A DNA stretch of 64,000 nucleotides from Cheilinus undulatus. Lineage: Eukaryota; Chordata; Actinopteri; Labriformes; Labridae. The position numbers were made by a program, and so were the translations under genes. Location: contig NC_054879.1 of the NCBI RefSeq assembly GCF_018320785.1, forward strand, positions 41,716,698-41,780,697, read 5' to 3'. The notes beneath the pieces were generated by a model, which saw only the letters and a program-made list of their open reading frames with translations, was not told the DNA's origin and made no database searches. Below, one piece after another: positions 1 to 28,690 of the stretch; positions within the stretch are counted from its first letter, which is position 1; each line of letters opens with the position of its first letter.

Positions 1-957
1 GTTTGGATTTGGAAGTTCATTCCAATTCTTTATTCCCAGCACGCTGGTGTTTGGAGAGAGTGTAAGTCCACCAAAGATCCTTTGTTTTGATCCGTAAAAT
101 TGAATCCCTTCCAAATTATAGTATTGAACAGTGCGATTCATAAAAATTTAGAGAGCTTATCTAATTTTGGCAATAAATCAAGAATGTAATAACCTTTGAA
201 TGGCTTGTATTTATTTGGCATTATCTATAACTTCAGGGGGGAAATTTTAATTGCATCTAAGTGGAAGAAATTATGATAATGGAAGATAGAATGGCAATTT
301 TTATGGGTTTTTTTTATCATAAAAAAAGTAAATAAAGGCTTAGATGTGAGTTATTACTCCTGATCTGGAGAGCCACATCCATTAAGCCACATTTGTTTCC
401 TGAGAGGGGCAGAGTCAGACAGCTCATTAATATTTAAAGCTACAGACACAGAAACAGCTCGTTTGAGCAGGGCTGAAACAGAGGGGTTTTTAGACATGTT
501 AAAAGCAATTACAAGAGTGTTTTTCAGCAACAAACTTCACAGGCATGTTTTGGGGGCCTCTGAGACCAATATAGACTTGTCTTAAAAGGGTAAAATATGT
601 GACCTTTAAATCATACACTAATTACACAGTATACATTTTACCCAGCAGTTAAAAAGTTTTCTGTAAAATATTTATTGAAATGTACTACTTAGATCAATTT
701 GAGTTATTGGTGTTCAAACTACAGCGTCAAGCCATTTTGTGAAGTGTAAGGTTATTTAACTTTGATTCTCTCAAGGTTTATTGGTTTACCTTTAATTAAA
801 GCGCAGGTTTAAAAATGATTAATACTAAATAATCCCTGTATTTTGATATTTTGATCTACTTAAGGAAATGAAATGTTTAACATAGGTACCCGTTGTGTGG
901 ATGAGAACTCCTACTCAAAACTGAACTGTTGTGATTGTTTTTATTTATTTGTTTTAG
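1..957. other. slc15a1 intron sequence, no exon seen
   Basis: AT-rich sequence to the left of the first recognisable slc15a1 exon. It ends in a T-rich tract and AG at 956-957, which fits a splice acceptor. I saw no peptide similarity to the upstream transporter segments, so it is best read as intron. Earlier exons of the gene must lie beyond the left edge. Confidence 0.6.
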
Positions 958-2623
958 TGTGACTCTATTACTGAGGTGCAAGATATTGAACCCAACTCGG
1001 TTCACATGGCGCTCCAAATCCCACAGTACTTCTTCATCACTGCTGGTGAAGTGATGTTTTCTGTCACTGGTCTGGAATTCTCCTACTCACAGGTACCATT
1101 TTCAAAATACACATTTCAACAACTTTTCTTGCAGTGCAGCTTCAGGGGAAGCATTTTAGGAAACACATCACATATGCATATTTTTATGCAGTCATGTGCG
1201 TAAGTTTTAGGCATGTAAGAGGCTAAGGATTCATTGCAGGGCCTGATGTGCCACAACCCGAACCTGGAGAGGGAGGGGAGGGTGGCCAGGGTTAAGCTTG
1301 ACAAATGTCAACACACATGTCAAGGTCGGTAGCCAAGGTCAAGCTCGATGGCATTTCCTTTGTCCGGGCCTTTTCTCTTTTGGTGATATTCCCACAGACA
1401 ACCTTTCATTTTAGGGCCTTTGGGACATTCAAAGCATGACCCGGGGCTCATGGCAACACTACTACCCACCTGGACTGTACCCTAAACCAGGCGTTCCCAA
1501 ACTTTTCAGCCCGTGACCCCAAAAATAAAAGAGCAAGAGACCTCATCCATGAAGATGGTTAAATATGCAATGTTACACAAAGCATCATGTAGAGTTTTTG
1601 TACACATTACTAGCATTTAAACCCAGATTTCATTTACTAGGTTGGTTTTATTTTATATTGAACTACTTTTGAAGATATTTTTACAGTAATGGATAAAATA
1701 GACCACTTAAAAATAATTTTAAATCTCTGGTTTTTTGGAAAGCATCCCATGACCCCCTGGTAGTCACGACCGCGACCCCCACAATGGGAACCTCTGCCCT
1801 AGGCCATGCTTACTCATCACATCTACCCTTCACTCTCTCCAATAGGCATAGACTTCATATTTTTTAACAGATTATTTTTCACATGCCCCTGGTAACATGC
1901 AAGGACATCCAGAGCACAACTGGGATTGTTAATCCCCCGTCCCGCTCGATGGTGCCTTTGGGCAGCTTACTAACCACGTCTACGGCTTACTTCATCCTCA
2001 ATTTTTGACCCAAACATGGCTCAAATCTAAGTACAGCACTGTATAAATATGTTTAAACATATATATTATGTCAATATCTTTGCACATGTAAGTTTTGTAT
2101 TTATTTGAGCAGCCCCACACTCCTGTCGTCCTAATTATTCCCCCCTCTTTTGTTCTTTCTAGGCACCAAGTAACATGAAGGCTGTGCTGCAAGCAGGATG
2201 GTTGTTCACTGTTGCAATCGGCAACTTCATTGTACTGATCGTGGCAGAGCTTGCAAAGATTCCTGAACAGGTAAAAAAAAAAAAAAAGGTCCTAATAATT
2301 CCAATAAAAGCCTATCTTTACAACAGTGGGCATCTCAGGACTGGAATGTTTATATCATGCTTGTCTCTCTCCTTCTTTCACAGTGGGCCGAGTTCGTCCT
2401 GTTTGCCTCTCTCTTGCTGGCAGTATGTGTCATCTTCTCCATTATGGCCTATTTTTACACCTACATCGACCCAACAGAAATTGAAGCCCAGTTCAAGAAA
2501 AAAGGTGATGAAGATGAGAAGGATGATAAAAGTGAGCAAAAGAAGTTAGAAGCTGAGATGACAAGAAGAGGCTCAATACAAAGTCAAGATAGAGACGAAA
2601 AAGCTGCACAGACAAAAATGTAA
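958..2623 (+). CDS. slc15a1: Solute carrier family 15 member 1 (PEPT1), 3' end only
   Basis: Last three exons of the proton-coupled di- and tripeptide transporter of the intestinal brush border. Coding exons: 958-1092, 2163-2270 and 2384-2623 (stop TAA), all in phase 0 with GT-AG borders. The first carries MALQIPQYFF, AGEVMFSVTGLEFSYSQ, the second APSNMKAVLQAGW and a membrane helix, the third WAEFVLFASLLLAVCVIFSIM (last helix) and the cytoplasmic tail. The last helix runs into FYTYIDPTEIEAQF, close to human PEPT1 (FYTYINPAEIEAQF) and unlike PEPT2, which decides the paralogue. The tail is highly charged (Lys/Glu/Asp) and ends in KM, as human PEPT1 ends in QM. The 5' part of the gene is outside the window. 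Fish often have two copies (slc15a1a and b); which one this is cannot be told from the tail alone, but stk24 next door matches the human SLC15A1-STK24 order. Confidence 0.93.
1318..1980. repeat. Unclassified interspersed repeat, copy 1, split by a hAT insertion
   Basis: Sequence in the slc15a1 intron that matches 28375-28690: both hold AGCCAAGGTCAAGCTCGA, then a shared stretch with GGCCTTTGGGACAT or its variant, CATGACC, and CACCTGGAC. The first copy is interrupted at 1488-1796 by a small hAT element. The right limit is approximate. I do not recognise the family. Confidence 0.6.
1488..1796. mobile_element. Non-autonomous hAT (Charlie-like) element, 309 bp
   Basis: Starts CAGGCGTTCCCAAACTTTT and ends TGGGAACCTCTG, so the ends are inverted repeats of the CAGNGGTTCYCAAACT type known from hAT-Charlie elements. 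It is flanked by ccctaaac (1480-1487) and ccctaggc (1797-1804), an imperfect 8-bp target duplication (6 of 8). No transposase code is visible. It lies in the slc15a1 intron, inside an older repeat. Confidence 0.75.
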
Positions 2624-2904
2624 ACAGCAGGTGAAGAATACTGCAGTGTTAGATCATGTTTAGTATCGACGGGAAGTTGTTCTGACATACTGTTTGTGTT
2701 TTGGTGTGATTGAACGTTTTTCAAACTAAAGATGAGTACAGAGAGAAAAGGCAGGCGTCCAAATAAGGGAAAAAAACTATTTTGGGTCAGTTGTTTATGT
2801 TGTTGCTTTTTTAGGTGAGCTTTAGGTTGAGGTTAGCCCGTTGTGCTCAGAAAATGAATGTAAATCTATAGCTTGCTGTTCCCTACAGTCACTTTTTAAG
2901 GTTA

Positions 2905-3931
2905 AGGTTCATTTATGCTCAACGTTTGAACCGTATACAGATACAGACGGAGCTTTCTGTCTGTGCCCTGCCTTCATTGCGTCTGTTTTTGTCTGTTCTC
3001 TCTGAGCTTACGGGTTAAACATTGCAATACCACCACCAATCGTGGGGCAGGGTTGAGCAATGCGGCAAACAGTTTAATCCAGAGTCAATAGTAAACGCCA
3101 AGAAGAAAGAAAGAAGAAACATTTGAAAGAACTTAATAAAGCTTTCAGAGGAAATATAAACGAATAATGAGTTAGATATTAGAAAATACGAACATATCAA
3201 TGATGTTAGCCTAGCTTAGCATAGGACGAACAATTGGACAAACCCTGTGTGACGTCAGCCGTCTGCTTACAATACGTGGACTCAAACAACTCTTGAAGCC
3301 AATCCGCGGCGGCTTCCATATTAAAATCGCTGTCTCAACCAAACTTTGGATCGACCTAACGGCCCATCCACTAAGCACGACTTCCTGTCAGCTAGCTAGC
3401 ATTCTGGTTGACAGAAACGGAGCCTCTGCCGGTCAAGCTATCTGTCAATCAAATGAGACGCACCAATCAGTCCGCAGGGAGGTTTTTCCTAAATATAATC
3501 TAAACTATTGTGGTACAAAAAAACTCACCCCCTGTATAGTGAGAGCACATGAAGACACTAGCTAATGACACAAGTCTGGTTTTTTTGAACCAGGCCGTAA
3601 ACCAGTTTATTTCTAGTGTAAAAACCGGCTGTTTAACAGGTGTCCAGACGGGACTTTCGGTGGTCCTGCAGCCAGCCTCAAGTGGACTCTCACGGTATTG
3701 CAAGTTTTTGCACTTCTGCATTGGCTTCATTTTTCAGGACTAGAGGTTGCCGCTTGACAAACCGTTCTTTCTTCTTCTGTGGGACTGATGGAGCAGCATC
3801 AAGGTGGCTCAGTGAGAGACCGCAACCTCTAGTGGACTCGTGTTTCAATGACGCATGTCAGTATGAGGGTAAAAGTTCCCAACCCACGTATCTAATTTAT
3901 TTTCACGTGTGCATAGAGCATAAATGAGCCT
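2905..3931. mobile_element. PIF/Harbinger-like non-autonomous element, about 1 kb
   Basis: Inverted ends AGGTTCATTTATGCTC at the left and GAGCATAAATGAGCCT at the right, each flanked by TTA (2902-2904 and 3932-3934). A three-base TWA duplication is typical of the PIF/Harbinger superfamily. The interior has short open frames but none that I recognise. It starts about 280 bp after the slc15a1 stop, so it is probably part of, or just beyond, that gene's 3' UTR. Confidence 0.6.
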
Positions 3932-4088
3932 TTAGCCTGTGTTTGCTTGTGTATGCTTGTGTGTGTCTGCATTATATGCAGGTGAGTAGTTTATAGCCAT
4001 ACATAAAACATGGAAGGATAGTATTTTTGACATTTAAGGTACAGTATATGTAATTTTTTTGTATTGTGTAATTTATGTTTATGAAGTC

Positions 4089-4094
4089 AATAAA
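4089..4094 (+). terminator. Candidate poly(A) signal for slc15a1
   Basis: AATAAA followed by a T-rich stretch. If used, the 3' UTR is about 1.5 kb and would contain the Harbinger-like element. An alternative AATAAA at 3135-3140 lies inside that element. The choice cannot be made without transcript data. Confidence 0.35.
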
Positions 4095-5292
4095 GAAATA
4101 CTGGTTTGCTTTTCCATTCACAGTTCTTGTTTTGAGATCTTTTGACAAAATACTTTGACCAACTTTTGAATAATAGCATAAAGCTTACAGCCATAAAAGA
4201 AATCACAGTGCTTCATTGATAGATATTCAGTTCTGGATGTCCCACCCTCTAGTGAGAGTGCACACATCTGCACTCCAAGTTGCACAAGCACATTTTAATA
4301 AGAGATAGGAGCTCAGTGAGAGCAGGAAAATAGGCCCATGGGTGTATTGCAAACCATCTGCCAGTGGGCAGCAGCGAAGAGACATCCCATGAACTGAGAC
4401 GTAAAAAGAGAGGCACGCAGTTGTATAGGATTTGAGCAGAAAATATAGATTTAATATGAAGAGGATTCAGAGCTGTATGCAGGACTAGAATGAAAAACAG
4501 TTTTAAGAGTTTTTTTCCCTCTGAATTTAAGAGATATCTGAAGTGCATATTGTATTTTGGGCTGGCCTATTTTAAAAAACAGAAAAACATTTCTTCTGTT
4601 GAAATTACCATGCTGTTTTTGTTAGCCTGTTAATGGCCTCTTCCATAATGCAATCCCTCGTAAAATGATGCACCCTGAACTTTCCTGATTTCATCTGATA
4701 TCTGATAGCAGGGTCAGGCCTGGTCAAACTGTTCCCTCTTGATTTAAGCAAACAGACACAGTGGTATGCAAATGGAAAACTAGAAATAAATAAGTGGTCA
4801 AAAAGGAGTGAATAAATCATCATTAGGGCCTCCAAAACTGGTCAATACGTGTAGAACAATTGGTATATGTCAAGATAAGTGGTAAAGTGTGCTAAATAAA
4901 TGTTCAACAAATGTTTTTTATTTCATTTTATCCCCCAGCACAATGCCAAACTGTTTTATCCATCAAAGATTTTCTATAGATATATTCAGGTATCCAACCC
5001 TGATGAAAAGTAAGTCACAGAGACTACAACAGGAGTAAAATATTAGCGCTGGACTGTTAGACGTTCAAAAACCCTTTTATTTGTCCACTGTACATATAAA
5101 CATTCTGAGTGTCTTCATTTTTCATCTGTATATTTTAGAGTAATTTAAGCACTGAGTGCATAAACATGAGTGTTTTACATTTAAATTAATTTTAAAATAT
5201 GGCTACTAAAAGTTCAAAGAAAATGATTGTTTTGTTGAATTAAAGTGAAGATTAAAATGCAAGATAATACAAGACATATTCTGTGGCTTTTC

Positions 5293-5441
5293 CTGCCTTT
5301 TTATTCATAGAGGATGGGAGTGGATAGAGACAGAAACAAGGATGAGAGAGAGAGGGGGGGGGAGACATGTGGGAGAGCTGACTTAAACCTGGGCCATCCA
5401 CATGGGCGTGCCTTAAAACCACCAGGCCATCTGGCTCTTAA
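5293..5441 (-). mobile_element. tRNA-derived SINE, minus orientation
   Basis: Read on the minus strand it starts with a tRNA-like head: GGCCTGGTGGTTTTAAGGC resembles a Leu/Ser-type A box, and GGTTTAAGTC sits where a B box would be. It then runs into the C-rich stretch (G-run at 5353-5362 on the plus strand) seen in this kind of fish SINE. It resembles the SINE at 11620-11803 in layout. Limits are approximate. Confidence 0.55.
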
Positions 5442-5844
5442 AATGCAAGTTTTTAGATTTCATCAACAGCATCTAGACTTAAACTTTTTAAAATTTACAT
5501 CTAAAGACTTAGACTAATTCTGAATTCAAAAAAGCTGCCAGAATGAACACTGAGGCTGCCAGATATCAAAGTAGCTTATTTGTACATCCATCTCTTATAT
5601 AGCCATACAAGCTGAAGCATGCCCAGTCTCAGAAGTTGGACGCCCAGTTCATACTTTGACCAGAAAATGCCACACTCATTGTTTTTCACTGACCTCACTT
5701 TTCTTCATATACAGCAGAGGGTGCTGCTGCCACACTGCTGCTTCACACACACTAGAGCAGTTTGTTCTGGCTTTGTGACAGCTTTGGTGGAGCTTTTCGC
5801 ACTTATGCTCTGATAAGGGTTGTACTTGATTTCAGCTGTCAGTC

Positions 5845-6190
5845 AAACTGGTGGATTAGGGTAGAACTAGTGGTAAATAAGTAGGAAACTAGGTGGTGAA
5901 CATTAGACTATTAAAGCTTGTTATAGATCTGCAACTTTGGTTAACCGCATTGAGTGAGGTGGAGAGCTGCATTTGGCCCCCGCGCCACCAGTTGCCAACC
6001 CTTGATCTAGATGCATTCTTTTATGTCAATAAGAAATCAATAAGTGGTCAATAAGGGGCAAACTAGTCAGAAACAAATAGTAAATCATTGGTTAAAAACA
6101 GGTTAAAAAAGTGGTTAATGTACAAGAGGGCAAAATGTGGACAATAAGGCCTAAACTGGTAGAAAACAGGTGGTAAATAAGTAGAGAGAC
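5845..6190. repeat. Degenerate dispersed short repeat, AATAAGTGGT core
   Basis: Variants of GTGGTAAATAAGTAG, AATAAGTGGTCAATAAG and GGTGGTAAATAAGTAG recur at irregular spacing here and, more weakly, at 4785-4900. The spacing is too uneven for a simple tandem array, so this looks like a worn minisatellite. Confidence 0.4.
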
Positions 6191-6319
6191 CAGCAAGAGA
6201 CAGTCCCATAGTGAGTAAAGAAAGGTTCCTTCAGAGCTGCAGCATCTTTGAAAGTGTGCAGTGTCCTTTAGCTTTGTGATAAACAGATGTTCCTTTATTC
6301 TTTCTTGATTTGATTATTA

Positions 6320-6385
6320 CCTCATTCATTCATTCGTTCGTTTATTTATCTTTATATCATTTATTTATTTATTTAAATTCAGCTC
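6320..6385. repeat. ATTC/ATTT microsatellite
   Basis: Run of four-base units, first CATT variants and then TTTA variants, just upstream of the stk24 promoter. Confidence 0.7.
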
Positions 6386-6519
6386 ACTTTAAAACCCCAC
6401 AAATCCTGCTGGAGAATTTATAAAAGATACAAGGTTTTACATCCTTTGGTTCAGTATTTTTTTCTGTCTGATGTAAATTTTCTTACAGTTTGGTACTTCA
6501 TTGAACTTTCTTCCTCCTG

Positions 6520-6640
6520 TGGTGACGCTTCTTGATTTGCGTATGACGTCACATACACCGTGTTTTCTTCCATCCCTCTGATTGGTCACCCGGAAAATGA
6601 AAATGACATTAACCAAGATGGCGCTTGGCGAAAGAAAAAA
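6520..6640 (+). promoter_or_regulatory. Core promoter of stk24
   Basis: A cluster of known promoter motifs about 450 bp before the start codon. TGACGTCA at 6544-6551 is a perfect CREB/ATF palindrome. ATTGG at 6581-6585 is an inverted CCAAT box (NF-Y). CCGGAA at about 6590-6595 is an ETS core. CAAGATGGCGC at about 6614-6624 is YY1-like, a motif often placed at or just after transcription starts. The downstream sequence to 7081 would be the 5' UTR. Motif meaning is established; use in this gene is inferred. Confidence 0.55.
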
Positions 6641-7081
6641 GTGATGAGAGAATAGAACAACAAGCGTTGCAACTATACAGCCGTGTGTGCTTATGTACCC
6701 TGAACGACTGTTTTCAGGTAGACCTCCATTATATCTCCGGGAAACTGTCAGTCCAATGCCGGGAAACCGCACCGGTCTACAAAGACACAAGTACTCAGCT
6801 AACTGTTTGCTAACTAGCTGCTAAAGTAGCTAGCCTAGCTAACGTTCGCTAACTGCGGAAGGCGAGTGGGGAGAAGGTTGGCAGGCAGCTCGAAGTACAA
6901 GTCGTCAACTCAAGCGCTTTTTGAAGTGAAAAGACCACTTTGACAAATAAACTCTGACAATTTCAGAGTTTGCAACACGGACCACGTCGTCCAAACCAGG
7001 GGTCGGCCCGGAAAATAACCCTCAACATCTAGTAAGGATAGAAAAAGACGAGGAAAGGCGTCATCTTTGCTGTTTGACGCC

Positions 7082-23776
<16,695 letters not shown>

Positions 23777-24337
23777 GAGGAGCTTCATCCAGCTCTGCTC
23801 TAATTCTCCACCCTGGTGGCAGCAGTCAGATCTTTTCCTCTGACCTCCACAGCTGAGATGAAGTCTCCCAGGAAGGTCTCCCATCACTCATTTGCCTGAA
23901 GCAAATCCTGGCCTACTTAATGTCTGTTTATATGCTAACACACCACCAGAGGGTCCTGTTCTGGACAGTGAGTGGCCAGCCTGCTGTAAGATGTCCCTCC
24001 TTAATACCTCCTTCAAATCTCTTTTCATTTTAGGGTGGAGTTAGCTTTCTTACTGCAAGGACTCTTTTGTTTTTGGTTTTTAGTGAGTTTGTGGCTTTTC
24101 GCAAAGGTTTGCACTCTGCATCCTTTCAGAGGAAATACCTTGCTTAATTAATTGTGTGCATGTGTTTGTGTGGCTGTGCGAGACATCCTGTGAAACGTGT
24201 GGTGAGGAGTGATGAGTGAAGCATTCTGTTGAAAACTCAGGTATCCTGCTTTAAGTGGACTGGGTCCTCTGGGAGATGGAGAGAGCTCTTATGGGTGGCT
24301 GTAAAGACTTGTAAATAAGCTAATTTCTACAGAAAAG

Positions 24338-24343
24338 AATAAA
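24338..24343 (+). terminator. Candidate poly(A) signal for stk24
   Basis: AATAAA 562 bases after the stk24 stop, followed by GTGTTT. Other AATAAA words occur further right (for example near 27567 and 27850), so longer 3' UTRs are possible. Confidence 0.45.
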
Positions 24344-25717
24344 GGAGTGTTTCTAATGGAACCACTGTGTACAAATGGCCAAATGCAAACTGTAGATAAT
24401 GGTTTTGAGGTAAATATTTTGAGAGACTAAAACGGCCATATATGAGATTGCCTTGCCTTTCTACTTGTTCTTTTGTATATCAGTCTTTGATTTCTCCAGC
24501 TGTTTAACTTTTTAAGTATCATCCAGTGAATGAAAATGCCCTTTATCATGTTTTTCTCTTGATTTATGAAAGACTTCTTAATCTTTATTTGGTTTCTCTC
24601 TATGCTGGGGTTGTAATAATCTTGAAGAATGTAAAAAAACATTTGAAAATAGGCTGGACCGCTGAAGCCCCTACCATTTGTAAACACTGGATGCTCTGTC
24701 ATCAGACCGACTCAACAAGGCCTAAAGTTGTGTTGTTCTGTTGTATTTTGCCTAACTCACTTTCTCTATCCTTTGCTGTGTGTTTTTGACTGCCTAGATA
24801 AACTGAGGTGTCGTCCATTCATTCCATTAACAGGGCAGTGCCATCATCTTGTTTCTTAATCAGCAGACTCTGTTAGTCTTCCTAGGAGCTGCAGTGGTAC
24901 TATCTCTCTCCTCAGCGCACCTACAGCTTTAATTGCACTTCAAGTATAAATGCCTTTGACTATAAACAAAGTAGCCATAAAACAGTAGCATGAGACTTAA
25001 AGTTATTTGCAGGTATGCTATCTGAGGACTAAAGAAAAAGTCCATGTTAAGTCTCAAAGCTCAGACTCTGGAGTTGGTCATGCAGTGTGATATTTGCCTG
25101 GCTGCATCTTTCTACTCGGACTTGTGTGTGTGTGTTGGGGGGTCTTTTTTAGTTGTACAGTAAATGCATACAGACTTCTTGCATATTAGACAACACTGCT
25201 GTCAGATGTACATATTAGCATGAAGCCAGGAGACGTTCAGAGACCAGCGGCACTACTTCTGTCTGGAATGTGCATGATAGTTTAACAGTTAAAAGCCCAT
25301 TGAGTGGCCTGCAGGAGTATGCGTTGTAGCACACTGCTGCAGGGCTGGAGGAATGTCGAGTCCTGAACAGAGTTGAATCCGCCTTAGAGTATTTGTGACG
25401 AATGGGATGAATAGTATCAGCTTTAAAATGTTAGATCAAATGTTTTTGTTGTGATTGTTTTCTTTTTTTCTCCCTCTGGCATTAAAATGCTTATGCGGCA
25501 ATACTCTAAAAATCCTATGATCAAAGATATTTCTATCATTCCTTAGCAGAATAATGTGCACATGAACAAATGGACCCATTGTCTTTCAGAAGAGACGAAT
25601 TTTGATTAATCTTATGAAGTGGGATTTTTTTTTTTTGCCACATGGCAACAGTATGGTAAACACCATTATGTTTTTATGTTTTTTTTTTTGTTGTTTTTTT
25701 TTTTTACAAATCTATTA
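24344..25717. other. Intergenic or stk24 3' UTR, no gene seen
   Basis: Open frames on both strands at 24427-24789 overlap each other and resemble no protein I know. T-rich runs lie at 25626-25706. Nothing else can be supported. Confidence 0.5.
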
Positions 25718-26401
25718 CAGTCCCTGTAAAGTGATTAAAAAAATCTTTATTTAAGGTTTATTGAATGACAGACCACTGAACCACCAGGCTAAATTTCAGT
25801 CATGAAAAGTTTATAAAATGAAGCTTTAAAATCATGAAAAATTAGGGAGTAACATATGCTCTAGCATGGTGTGGGTGTGTCTATTGAATGAGCTGAAGCC
25901 AGCGCCCACTCAGGAAATATGATACTCCCAAATGTTGAAGTATGCTTCTGATCAGAGCACACCAATGCCAGAGCAGAGACAGAAGTTGAGGATTAAGTTT
26001 ACTGTTTTCTGGCACAAATCTCTCTATGATGATACTTTTTATGACCTGTAAGCCACCGTGGCTAATAGATTTGCGAGATTTACCTCACAATAAACAAAAA
26101 CACAGCTTTTAACTGGCTGTAAAATCAGCTAACAACAGACTGTACTGAGATGAACTGCTCTGATTTTATATTGTTGCAGCATTAGAGGGGGGCAGGGCCA
26201 TTCCCCATAGCAACCAGTGATGTCATGGGCTCCTGTATTTGCCCTGCTCAAATAAAACCAATCTAGGAAAGAGCTGAAGAACTTTGTACCGGTCTAAATC
26301 TAAAATTCAGTCATGCAAAGATCTCTCTTCTTTACAGCAACATTATTCCAAAATATCTAGTGTGTTAAGACACAAAGTTTGGATTTCACTTTACAGGGAC
26401 T
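25718..26401. mobile_element. Small inverted-repeat DNA element with AGTCCCTGTAAAGTGA ends
   Basis: Left end CAGTCCCTGTAAAGTGATT and right end TTCACTTTACAGGGACT are inverted copies; flanks are TTA (25715-25717) and TTAA (26402-26405). The target looks like TTA or a worn TTAA, which would fit a Harbinger- or piggyBac-type MITE. No coding remnant. Confidence 0.6.
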
Positions 26402-26524
26402 TTAATATCTGTCCGGTTATGGTCGACAGCAAAGACTGGCTCACTTTAAAAATCCTGTTATCTAACATGTATGACAAAAAGAAGTGTAATCAGGCTTTTA
26501 TCTCATAAGAAACCTGCTATAGAC

Positions 26525-26941
26525 CAGTGGTTCTCAGCTGGTGGGTCGGGACCCATCAAAGGGTCGCTGAAATGTTTTCAGTGGGTCCATGTATTTTATT
26601 TACTCTGTTTTATCATGAAAATGGTCAAATTTCTCAACATTCAAACTAATTTATCCCATTTTCTTGTGAAAATGAAGCTGCTTTTCCCATGGAAAAAAGG
26701 CAATTCCTCAAGATCTCTAGAAACTGGTGAGAAAATTACCTGTAATCATGGGGAAATGGGGTTGTAAAGCAGGCTAGCTTTCTCCTTTCTCTTTTCTCTC
26801 TTATGTATTTTATTCCATCCAAGATCCAAACTGCACATTATTCATTAAACATGCATTTTTGAACTATTTTAAAATTCTGGGTCATGATTTGTCATTGAGG
26901 AAACTGGTTAGTCCTGAGGCTAGACCAGCTGAGAACTACTG
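26525..26941. mobile_element. Non-autonomous hAT (Charlie-like) element, 417 bp
   Basis: Ends CAGTGGTTCTCAGCTGGT and ACCAGCTGAGAACTACTG are inverted repeats of 18 bases with one mismatch. Target duplication ctatagac (26517-26524) against ctgtagac (26942-26949), 7 of 8. The same ctatag target word was used by the element at 12009, in keeping with the TCTAGA-like preference of this hAT group. Confidence 0.85.
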
Positions 26942-26949
26942 CTGTAGAC

Positions 26950-28370
26950 TCTTTGTTGGCAGAGGAAGGTAACCCAAGAATGCTAATAGTGAGCTTTTCC
27001 TTTAATGTGGGGTTAAGTCTTTGGACTGAACCATCTGAGCTATTCCTGCTCTTTCCAGTCACAGCTTAGTTCAGCTAAGCTAACTAGCTGCAGGCTGTAT
27101 ATTGGCATGTTTTCCAGGAATGCAGAAGAAAAAAAGGTAAATTCTCTCATCCGCTACCAAAACATGCAAGTGTATCTCCTACATTTGAACTATTCTTTTA
27201 ATTCTTTAATCTGAGAGTTCAAACAGGACAACTCTTATCTCAAACATGACAGGTTCCCTTAATGCTGCCCAAATGGTGAACCAAATAAAGAAAATGCACC
27301 AGAGTGTTAATATAACTACTTTCCTTTCGACTCTGAAAATCAGATCTTCATTCATACATGTGAGATTCACAGCTCAACTGGGACACATTCAGAATAATTG
27401 CACCTTTTTCCATGTGCTGTTATGACTCGATCTTATGTGTTGCACTTTGCTGATTTGTTGGTTTTGATTTTGTGTTTTTTTTTAAATGGTACTTCAAATG
27501 GCTACAATATTATATTGCAATCACACCTGTTTATTTTTTATTTTTCTCCCCAATGTGTGTTTAATGGCAATAAAAGCAGTGTGGACGCCAGGTGTCATTT
27601 CTTAGCACAAGTAGGCATATGTATTCTATGAGACTATTTTTATAACCCAACAGAGCAGTATTATGGAATAGAGGGACTAAAGTTTGGTTCAGTGATGTGT
27701 TTTAAGTTTCAGTAAACACTGGATAGCAATCACTTAAAATGTACATTTCATTTCGTTTGACTTGGCTGACAGTTTTATAGTCCGGTGTATATGTTTGCTA
27801 ATTCAAAACTGTGCTGTTGGATTTATTGAGAGTTGTCAAATGATTGAAGAAAATAAAAATCTAGTTCAAATTTCTTTAAGCTTTTTCTTGGGCCCTGCCT
27901 ATTTTTTATTTAACCTGATTTTAAAGTCATCTTGTATACATAAATCTGTAAGGTATTACCTTTTTGATGTTATTCTTCTTTATATTACACCTAAATCAGT
28001 CTAAATTGTGCAGTTACCTAAGATCATATCAAAATATATAACACCCCTTTAAATTTCAAGTGACATGCTCAAGGCACACATTACATCACTCCACAACCCC
28101 TGACCTCAACCTGACCCCATCTGGATTATATTCAGACTACAGTTGCACAATTTCCGTTGCACTGTAGCAGAGAAACTTCATCCTGAAAGTGCTGTTTCAT
28201 TGCTGTGCATTATAGCCACCTGGAAATGTCTTTCAGTCATTGAACTAAAATCTAAAAAAAAAAAAAAAAAATTGCTTTTGTTTTGTTGCTGCAGTGAAAC
28301 TTTTGACTCTATGGAGCTGTTTTCATCAGATGGTGATTAGATATGACTGAATCATATGACTGAGTCAAGC
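26950..28370. other. Intergenic, no gene seen
   Basis: AT-rich sequence with several AATAAA words and an A-run at 28254-28271. The open frames present are short and show no family likeness. It may include distal stk24 3' UTR. Confidence 0.5.
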
Positions 28371-28374
28371 ATGA

Positions 28375-28690
28375 CACATGTTGACTCGTATCACTTGGCA
28401 GCCAAGGTCAAGCTCGACGGCATCTCTTTTGTCAGGGTCTTTTCACACCAGATGAAACGTCTAGAGACCACCAGCAGTTTTTGGGCCCTTGGGACATCCA
28501 TGGCATGACCAAAGGCTTGTGGTAACCCCACTACTCACCTGGACAGTGATCTAGGCTTTACTTACTCAACGCTACCACCCCTTTCCCTGCCTGAAATGTG
28601 GGTATTATGCATGGACTTCCCTAAGCATGACCTGTGTTGTGTCAATCCTTCACCCTGCCTGGTGGCCACTAGACTCTGTCTCAGGAAATA
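28375..28690. repeat. Unclassified interspersed repeat, copy 2 (uninterrupted)
   Basis: Matches 1318-1487 plus 1805-1980. Shared words include GCCAAGGTCAAGCTCGA, GGGCC(C/T)TTGGGACAT, GGCATGACC and CTCACCTGGAC. Where copy 1 carries a hAT element, this copy reads straight through as GATCTAGGCTTTACTTACTC, so it represents the empty site. Confidence 0.6.

Noticed and set aside
2175-2549. 124-codon plus-strand frame crossing the slc15a1 intron
   Set aside because: It begins in the exon's true frame but runs through the intron at 2271 and then reads the last exon in a wrong frame.
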